Shown piece by piece: positions 33,870-39,231 of a DNA stretch of 39,231 bases. The DNA comes from Bacteroidota bacterium. GTDB lineage: Bacteria; Bacteroidota; Bacteroidia; Bacteroidales; VadinHA17. Under the pieces are notes generated by a model, which was not told the DNA's origin, did no database searches, and saw nothing but the letters and a program-made list of their open reading frames with translations. Where the stretch lies: contig JAKPDL010000056.1 of assembly GCA_029552825.1 (NCBI GenBank), positions 1 through 39,231 on the forward strand, given 5' to 3'. Position 1 is the stretch's first letter, and each line of letters opens with the position of its first letter. The position numbers were made by a program, and so were the translations under genes.

Positions 33870-35285
33870 TCAGTTACGTTTCTTTTCGCCGGGAATACGT
33901 TCAAAAGCACCGATGTCAGGCAATCCGTCTTTCAGCCGGGTTGCTCCCCTGAAGTCATTTGGGTAAGTATTCACAACCTGTTCATTTCCGGCATTGATTA
34001 AAGGGGAGAGGGTATCGGGCCTGAAATCGTATGTTACTTCATCAATAAAACGTGGGTTCCTGTTTACGATGTTATCAATAAACCTGTCGCGTTTCCAGAA
34101 GGAAGAAGTGGCTGTATCAAGCCGTATCAGGCAATGGTCGAAACAATAATTTACAGGTTGAGAAGAAAAATCTGTAATAACCTGAATTTCTGATGAAAGG
34201 TCTCCATAAACAACACTGTTCAGGAAGTAAAGGTTCATTTCGCCAGCGTCATTTTTTGGAACAGATTGATGAGGTGATATAAGTAGAAGCGGTGTTAATC
34301 TTATTCCGTATTCCCATCTGTTGTAGAAAGTACAATGAATGAAACTGTAATTTCCGCCCGAAATCAGATAGGCACAGTATTTACCGGCATGGGAAAAAAC
34401 AGAATTTACGGCTTCAATGCTGCCTGAGTAAACTGCAAGATCAGTAATTGTTGAATGTGAAATATTTACGCAATTCAGCTTAATATCAGGAGTCTCTGAT
34501 ACAACAATCCTGTCAGGTTCACCGAGTCTGATGCCGAATGTGGAATTACGTATAATTGTATGATTCAATACATTACCCTTGCTTAAATAAGAAAAAAAGA
34601 TGCCTTTCCACTGGCCGGGTACATCTTCGTACATTTTTTCTAAGCGGTCGGAGGCAAAGAGGACGGGATTGGTTACTGTTCCGTTTACAATAATATTTCC
34701 GGCAACTGTTAATGAGCTGTTCTTATGAAATAAAATTCGCACACCTTCTTCTATTGTAAGGGTATTTAATGTATCTACAAGAATATCACCATAAATCAGA
34801 TACGGGCGTTGAAGATTCCAGGTTTCATTTCTTATAATATGGTTATTTTTCAGTAAAATCACATCCTGACCAAATGCATGAAGAATTACTCTAAATGTCT
34901 TTTCTGTTTCAAAGATTATTGAATCAGTAACCAGAACGGGTAGGTCTGAATTCAATGGGTCGATTATTACATCAACAAAGATAAAAATACTGTCGCCGGA
35001 ATATATTTCTATATTATTGCGCGATAGAGCCGGCTCACCGTCAATATTCAATCTGAAAGGAGATTTACTTCCGCCTGCAAGATATATTTTGTCAATGACA
35101 AGTCTGCTTTTACCGGTATTTTTAACCCTTAACTCCTTTGTTGCAGAACCTGTTGAAGTAAATACGGTATCAAAGAAAATTGTATCGTTTGAAAATTCCA
35201 GTTCACAGGGTCCGTCAATCCTTTTCTTTTCGCAGGAAGATATTACAAGTGCAAGTATTACCGTTATAATTAACAACCTTGACAT
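33870..35285 (-). CDS. Lipoprotein with right-handed beta-helix (choice-of-anchor Q type)
   Basis: A 471-aa envelope lipoprotein. The signal peptide ends VISSC with the lipidated Cys near residue 18. An N-terminal immunoglobulin-like part (about 30-140: IFFDTVFTSTGSATKELRVK, SGDSIFIFVDVIIDP) precedes a parallel beta-helix (about 150-430) with ladder strands such as GVRILFHKNSSLTVAGNIIV, NHTIIRNSTFGIRL, VNISHSTITDLAVYSGSIEA and VNSVFSHAGKYCAYL. It ends PLINAGNEQ, DFRGATRLKDGLPDIGAFE, the choice-of-anchor Q pattern. The role may be binding of a polysaccharide, but no catalytic residues are evident. First gene of an operon with the EEP-fold gene. Confidence 0.82.
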   Translation of the reverse strand: MSRLLIITVILALVISSCEKKRIDGPCELEFSNDTIFFDTVFTSTGSATKELRVKNTGKSRLVIDKIYLAGGSKSPFRLNIDGEPALSRNNIEIYSGDSIFIFVDVIIDPLNSDLPVLVTDSIIFETEKTFRVILHAFGQDVILLKNNHIIRNETWNLQRPYLIYGDILVDTLNTLTIEEGVRILFHKNSSLTVAGNIIVNGTVTNPVLFASDRLEKMYEDVPGQWKGIFFSYLSKGNVLNHTIIRNSTFGIRLGEPDRIVVSETPDIKLNCVNISHSTITDLAVYSGSIEAVNSVFSHAGKYCAYLISGGNYSFIHCTFYNRWEYGIRLTPLLLISPHQSVPKNDAGEMNLYFLNSVVYGDLSSEIQVITDFSSQPVNYCFDHCLIRLDTATSSFWKRDRFIDNIVNRNPRFIDEVTYDFRPDTLSPLINAGNEQVVNTYPNDFRGATRLKDGLPDIGAFERIPGEKKRN

Positions 35286-35335
35286 TTTCCAAATATAAAA
35301 AAATCCGGTGTCAAAATTTTACCGAAAGTTTTTCA

Positions 35336-35372
35336 AAAATTAAGGCTGTTACATCTGAACAGCCTTAATTTT
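35336..35372 (-). terminator. Terminator of the porP/sprF-type unit
   Basis: AAAATTAAGGCTGTT (35336-35350) and AACAGCCTTAATTTT (35358-35372) form a perfect 15-bp stem with a seven-base loop, 22 bases past the stop of the minus-strand gene. T tracts flank both sides. Confidence 0.88.
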
Positions 35373-35394
35373 TGAAGTATACGTCTGCAACATT

Positions 35395-36432
35395 TCAGTA
35401 AGCAACAATCCAGCGGTATCTTCTGGCGCTCTCACCGAATTTAACTGCAAGTGTAAGTTCGTGTGAACCAAAAGTATGTTTCCTCACTTCAGTAAGGGCA
35501 TAGTCGAAAGCGTAAGCAAAGTAGAACCTGTCGTATTTCAGTCCCAGCAGAATAATCAATGCATCATTGGTTCTATAGGATAATCCTGCCCAGTAATCAT
35601 TCCTGTAGAAGACTCTTGCTGTGATATCGGCCTGGAACGATTTGAAGAACATATCTGATGATTTCAGCAAAACTGATGGCTGAATCTCCCAGTCGCGGTT
35701 TCCCATAAAACGTATCTTTGCTCCGCCAGTCAGGTAATAGTGTCCAAGTTCTGAACGTTCATTATCTCCCTTATTTCCGAAGAGTATTGCTCCTCTTGAG
35801 AGCGAGCTCATTGCAAATCCAACATAATAAAGTTCAGATGTATAGGTAGCTCCGAAGTTAAAGTCAGGAATATACACCACTCTGTCATAATTATTCAGGA
35901 ATTCATCGTCTACATCTTTAAGCAGGAGGTTTCCGTTAAGGTCTACAGCATACTGGTATAGTGTTGCGGCCAGACCAAGAGAGAGGTAAGTAGGTAATCC
36001 CCCGCGAGATTGCCCGAGCTGGAGGTGATAGGCATATGCACCAAGAATTCCTGTACGGCTCATAATACCGTTCCTGTCGTTAAAAATATATCCTCCCAGC
36101 CCCACATTTCCGCCTTTTGTAGGTCTGACCATCTTTCTTCTTACTGAAGTAGCGCGTGAAATATAGCTATCTTTCAGCAAGCGGGTCTGAAAGCTGGCTG
36201 CATATGTTCCTGGGGAGTTCCCGAGGCCTACCCATTGCTCCCTTACGGTAACATTAACAGTAGTATAACCGTCTCTCCCGGCTATTGAGGGATTGATAAG
36301 AAATCCGTTCATGACGTACTGGCTGTACATAGGCACCTGCTGTGCCTGTGCAACAGCTGTAAAAATCAACACAGCAGCCGGCAGAAGTATAAACCTGTTA
36401 ATTTTCATATCAATTTTAAAAGCTTTTTTCAT
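35395..36432 (-). CDS. PorP/SprF family type IX secretion membrane protein
   Basis: An outer-membrane barrel of the PorP/SprF family, which pairs with type B (CHU_C) cargo and is needed for its secretion or anchoring. It has 345 aa with a signal peptide (AVAQAQQ). The N-terminal signature QVPMYSQYVMNGFLINPSIAG is nearly invariant in the family, followed by EQWVGLGNSPGTYAASFQT and GGNVGLGGYIFNDRNGIMSR. The C-terminal half alternates strands with GLKYDRFYFAYAFDYALTEV and HTFGSHELTLAV. Its ATG overlaps the stop of the adhesin gene by 4 bp (ATGA); an ATG at 36408 (MKINRF) is a second possible start. Coupling makes this the dedicated partner of that adhesin. Confidence 0.94.
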   Translation of the reverse strand: MKKAFKIDMKINRFILLPAAVLIFTAVAQAQQVPMYSQYVMNGFLINPSIAGRDGYTTVNVTVREQWVGLGNSPGTYAASFQTRLLKDSYISRATSVRRKMVRPTKGGNVGLGGYIFNDRNGIMSRTGILGAYAYHLQLGQSRGGLPTYLSLGLAATLYQYAVDLNGNLLLKDVDDEFLNNYDRVVYIPDFNFGATYTSELYYVGFAMSSLSRGAILFGNKGDNERSELGHYYLTGGAKIRFMGNRDWEIQPSVLLKSSDMFFKSFQADITARVFYRNDYWAGLSYRTNDALIILLGLKYDRFYFAYAFDYALTEVRKHTFGSHELTLAVKFGESARRYRWIVAY

Positions 36433-39231
36433 CTGATAACTGTTATAACGCCTTTTCTCGGTTTGGAACCATCATTAAGGTATAGTATATAATGGTACGA
36501 GTCGGTTGGTACCAGTTTGCCTTTATACTTGCCATCCCACGGATTGGCTGCAATATTCTTTGTATGGAATATCAGTCTGCCCCATCTGTTGTAGACAAAG
36601 ACTTCTGCATCGGGATACATCTCAATATTGCGGATAATCCACACATCATTCTTACCGTCACCATTGGGTGTAATAACCTCGTACACTTCAAGGCAATTTG
36701 TACCTGTAAATGTTACCTCAACATCCAGTGTTGCAGTACATCCGTTATTGTCGACAACAATTACAGTATATGTGCTGTCACCTGCTGATCTGGTGATACC
36801 GGTTACACCGTCAGACCACAATGCAGTATAAGGTGGTGTTCCTCCTGTTATTGTAAGGGTGATAGAACCATCTCTTGTATCAGGACATGTAGCATTTACA
36901 ACTGTTGCTTCGACCGATAAAGCAGGTGGCTCAGTTACCTGTGCATTCTGAACAATTGTGCAGCCAGTTGCATCAGTTATTGATAATGAATAACTTCCAG
37001 CTGTAACATTTGTAAGGTCTTCAGTTGTTGCGCCATTATTCCACAGGAATGTATATGGAGCGGTTCCGTCTGTGACAGTTAGGTCAACTGCTCCGTTGTT
37101 TCCACCATTGCAGAGTACGTCAGTTACCGTCACAGAAGCTGACATTCCTGTAGCTGGCTGACTTACCGTTCCACCTGTAAATGCTGTACAGCCGTGAGCA
37201 TCGGTTACTGTCACAGAATAATTCCCAGCCGGGATACCTGTGAGGTCTTCAGTTGTTGCACCATTATTCCACAGGAAGGTGTATGGAGCTGTTCCGCCGG
37301 TAACTGTAACATCAACTGCACCGGTAGATTCACCATAACAAAGCACATCGGTGACTACAGCTGTTGCAACAAGAGACTGGGCAGGTTCAGCAACATCTGC
37401 TTCAGCAGTTGCAACGCAACCGTTGGCATCTGTTACAGCAATGGTGTATTTTCCTCCTGAAAGTCCGCTTATATCTTCTGTGGTTTCACCGTTGCTCCAC
37501 AGGAAGGTGTAATTAGGTGTGCCACCGGTTACGGTTATATCAACAGCACCATTTGCTTCTCCAAAGCATCTTACATCAGTAACAGACATTCCTATAACTA
37601 TTGAATCAGGCTCTGATACAGTTCCTTCTGCTGTAGCTGAACACCCGGATACATCGGTAACAACTACTGAATATGTTCCAGCAGGTATCCCCGACAGATC
37701 TTCAGTTGTAGCACCATTGTTCCAGATAAATGAATATGGAGCTGTACCACCTGTCACAGTTATATCAACAACTCCAGTTGATTCACCGTGGCACAGGATG
37801 CCTGTAACATTTACGGTTACAGTTATTGGAGTTCCTGCACCGTCGTTCACATCTGCTGATACTATTGTTGAGCATCCGTTAACATCGGTTATTGTAACAC
37901 TGTATGAACCGGCTGTAAGGTTACTTACGTCTTCGGTTGTTGCTCCATTACTCCACAGGAACGAGTATGGTGCTGTGCCGCCAGATACAGTAAGGTCAAT
38001 TGCTCCGTCGTTTCCTCCCGGACATGTCACATGTGTAACAGTTGCCACACCATTGGGTGAATCATTTACCGTTACTGTGACAGGTTTGATATCGAAACAT
38101 CCTGAAGCATTTGTTCCTCTTATGTAGAATGTACCTGCTCCAGATGTTGCCGGTAACGGATGGGGAGTTGTTGCAGCGGCATCGAGCCAGTAGGTAAATG
38201 TGAGTCCGGCTTCGGAGCCTGCTGTTATAGCAGGATCGGTAAGATCAACTGTTGAAGGTGAGCATACCGGTGCGGGATCTGTAACAACAAGAACAGGTAT
38301 CTGGTTAACAGTTAAAACGCCTGTAGCTGAAACGGTACCACAGCCTCCCGTTAGCTCAACGGTGTAGTTGAATATCCCGCTTTCTGATGGTGTACCGCTT
38401 ATTGTTACGGCGTCTGCTGCCCACACTCCGGTTACTCCTGCAGGCAAACCTGTAAAGGTTGCACCTGTTGCTCCGGTAGTAGTATATGTAATGTCAGTTA
38501 TAGCTGTATTTATACATACTGCCTGGTTATCAGTACCTGCTGCTGAAGTGAGGGTTATTGTGTTATCAGGTACAACTGTAATAGTTCCTGATGCAGTCTC
38601 ACCGCCACAGCTGCCTGTAAGTGTAACTGTATAGTTGAATGTACCACTTGTAGTCGGCGTACCACTTATTGTAACTACATCAGCTGCCCAGTTACCTGTT
38701 ACTCCTGCAGGCAGTCCGCTGAAGGTTGCTCCTGTGGCTCCAGTCGTACTGTAGGTGATGTTGGTTATCGGTGTATTGATACATACTGACTGGTTGTCGG
38801 TACCGGCAGGTGAAATAAGTGTAATTGTACAACAGGTTGTAACTGTTATTGTGCCTGTAGCTGTAACAGTTCCGCAGCCACCTGTCAATGTGACGGTATA
38901 ATTGAATATACCGGTAACTGACGGGGTTCCGCTTATGGTAACAGCATCCGCAGCCCATATACCGGCTACACCTGCAGGCAGTCCGGTTACAGTAGCTCCT
39001 GTAGCACCAGTTGTCGAATATGTTATATCGGTTATAGCTGTATTGACACATACCGTCTGATTATCTGTACCAGCTGCAGAGGTAAGTGTAATTGTGTTAT
39101 CCGGCGTTACTGTTATCGTACCATTGGCTGTTACTGTGCCACATCCACCTGTAAGAGTTACTGTGTAATTAAATGTACCACTTGCAGTTGGCGTTCCACT
39201 GATAGTCACTACTCCAGCTGCCCAGTTGCCA
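36429..39231 (-). CDS. Giant SprB-repeat adhesin with T9SS type B sorting domain (N-terminus outside window)
   Basis: About 934 codons are visible; the frame is open to the right edge and the GTG at 39209 is internal. From the visible N-terminus: one partial and three full repeats of about 95 aa (SAAGTDNQTVCVNTAITDI, TTGATGATFTGLPAGVTG, VTISGTP, FNYTVTLTGGCGTV), an Ig-like segment (VVTDPAPVCSPSTVDLTDP), six SprB repeats of about 76 aa (VTDVLCYGESTGAVDVTVTG, GTAPYTFLWNNGATTEDL, YSVTVTDAHGC), and the type B sorting domain with YEVITPNGDGKNDVWIIRNI, VFVYNRWGRLIF and PWDGKYKGKLVPTDSYHYIL. It should be exported by T9SS and shown on the surface for adhesion or gliding. It is upstream of and coupled to the porP/sprF gene. 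Confidence 0.94.
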   Translation of the reverse strand, partial: GNWAAGVVTISGTPTASGTFNYTVTLTGGCGTVTANGTITVTPDNTITLTSAAGTDNQTVCVNTAITDITYSTTGATGATVTGLPAGVAGIWAADAVTISGTPSVTGIFNYTVTLTGGCGTVTATGTITVTTCCTITLISPAGTDNQSVCINTPITNITYSTTGATGATFSGLPAGVTGNWAADVVTISGTPTTSGTFNYTVTLTGSCGGETASGTITVVPDNTITLTSAAGTDNQAVCINTAITDITYTTTGATGATFTGLPAGVTGVWAADAVTISGTPSESGIFNYTVELTGGCGTVSATGVLTVNQIPVLVVTDPAPVCSPSTVDLTDPAITAGSEAGLTFTYWLDAAATTPHPLPATSGAGTFYIRGTNASGCFDIKPVTVTVNDSPNGVATVTHVTCPGGNDGAIDLTVSGGTAPYSFLWSNGATTEDVSNLTAGSYSVTITDVNGCSTIVSADVNDGAGTPITVTVNVTGILCHGESTGVVDITVTGGTAPYSFIWNNGATTEDLSGIPAGTYSVVVTDVSGCSATAEGTVSEPDSIVIGMSVTDVRCFGEANGAVDITVTGGTPNYTFLWSNGETTEDISGLSGGKYTIAVTDANGCVATAEADVAEPAQSLVATAVVTDVLCYGESTGAVDVTVTGGTAPYTFLWNNGATTEDLTGIPAGNYSVTVTDAHGCTAFTGGTVSQPATGMSASVTVTDVLCNGGNNGAVDLTVTDGTAPYTFLWNNGATTEDLTNVTAGSYSLSITDATGCTIVQNAQVTEPPALSVEATVVNATCPDTRDGSITLTITGGTPPYTALWSDGVTGITRSAGDSTYTVIVVDNNGCTATLDVEVTFTGTNCLEVYEVITPNGDGKNDVWIIRNIEMYPDAEVFVYNRWGRLIFHTKNIAANPWDGKYKGKLVPTDSYHYILYLNDGSKPRKGVITVIR
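36733..38050 (-). repeat. Six tandem SprB repeat units in DNA, about 228 bp each
   Basis: The tandem units keep clear DNA similarity, for example a shared CCATTATTCCACAGGAA word in the units near 37020 and 37260. Two units near 37260 and 37020 look closest to each other, which suggests recent unit duplication or gene conversion. The terminal unit near the sorting domain is the most diverged. Confidence 0.75.
38310..39231 (-). repeat. About 95-aa repeats, three full units plus one partial, near-identical in DNA
   Basis: Period is about 285-300 bp. Words such as CCTGCAGGCA, GTTGCTCC/GTAGCTCC and ACTGTATAATTGAA recur in the same order in each unit. The repeats continue past the right edge, so the full number is unknown and assembly collapse is possible here. 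Confidence 0.75.

Overview
The window looks like a chromosomal segment of a Bacteroidota bacterium, probably Bacteroidales-like and environmental. Lineage markers seen directly are a SusC/SusD pair, a PorP/SprF-type protein, a subtilase with a type A and an adhesin with a type B type IX secretion (T9SS) sorting domain, an RprX/RprY-like two-component system, ribBA fused in one gene, and TAnnTTTG-type -7 boxes. Taxonomy below phylum is inference.

Layout. 1-662: right end of an IS4-family element that interrupts an outer-membrane protein gene. 1093-6714: susC, susD, a strong terminator, and a secreted DUF1080 (3-keto-disaccharide hydrolase-type) protein, a small glycan-use locus. 6834-9005: an outer-membrane CBM9-like/DUF5916 protein, convergent with it across a palindromic CACAGAG-rich repeat. 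9424-11897 (minus): membrane J-domain protein, flavodoxin, aldo/keto reductase. 12005-14513: the accessory part, with an IS3-family remnant, a short array of integron-type gene cassettes without a visible integrase, a GIY-YIG nuclease gene, tRNA-Met(CAT) and two tRNA-derived repeats that lack the anticodon arm. 14669-24466: housekeeping genes, namely a START-like protein, an LptF/LptG permease, ribBA-fmt, a LysM glucosaminidase lipoprotein, a histidine kinase/response regulator pair, an RluA-family pseudouridine synthase and panB. 24663-30721: dnaK with its terminator, then a tight operon of a MORN-type protein, a T9SS-exported subtilase, xseA and xseB. 30862-35285: thioredoxin, CCA-adding enzyme, an endonuclease/exonuclease/phosphatase-fold protein and a beta-helix lipoprotein. 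35395 to the right edge: porP/sprF translationally coupled to a giant SprB-repeat adhesin whose N-terminus lies outside the window.

How the genes fit together. The surface genes form two sets: SusCD plus DUF1080 and DUF5916 proteins for polymer capture and processing, and T9SS cargo (subtilase, SprB-like adhesin) with a PorP/SprF partner. The most notable find is the cassette array at 12278-13599. Two ORFs are each followed by a long imperfect palindrome, and the core site preceding each ORF (GTTAGTGGC, GTTATGCG) is the exact complement of the first core box of that cassette's own palindrome. This is the boundary rule of integron cassettes, so the region is best read as an attC cluster lacking an integrase, cut short on one side next to an IS3-family remnant. 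Other items worth checking are a candidate small RNA at about 22858-22944, and a GIY-YIG gene set between a tRNA gene and a partial copy of its 3' end.
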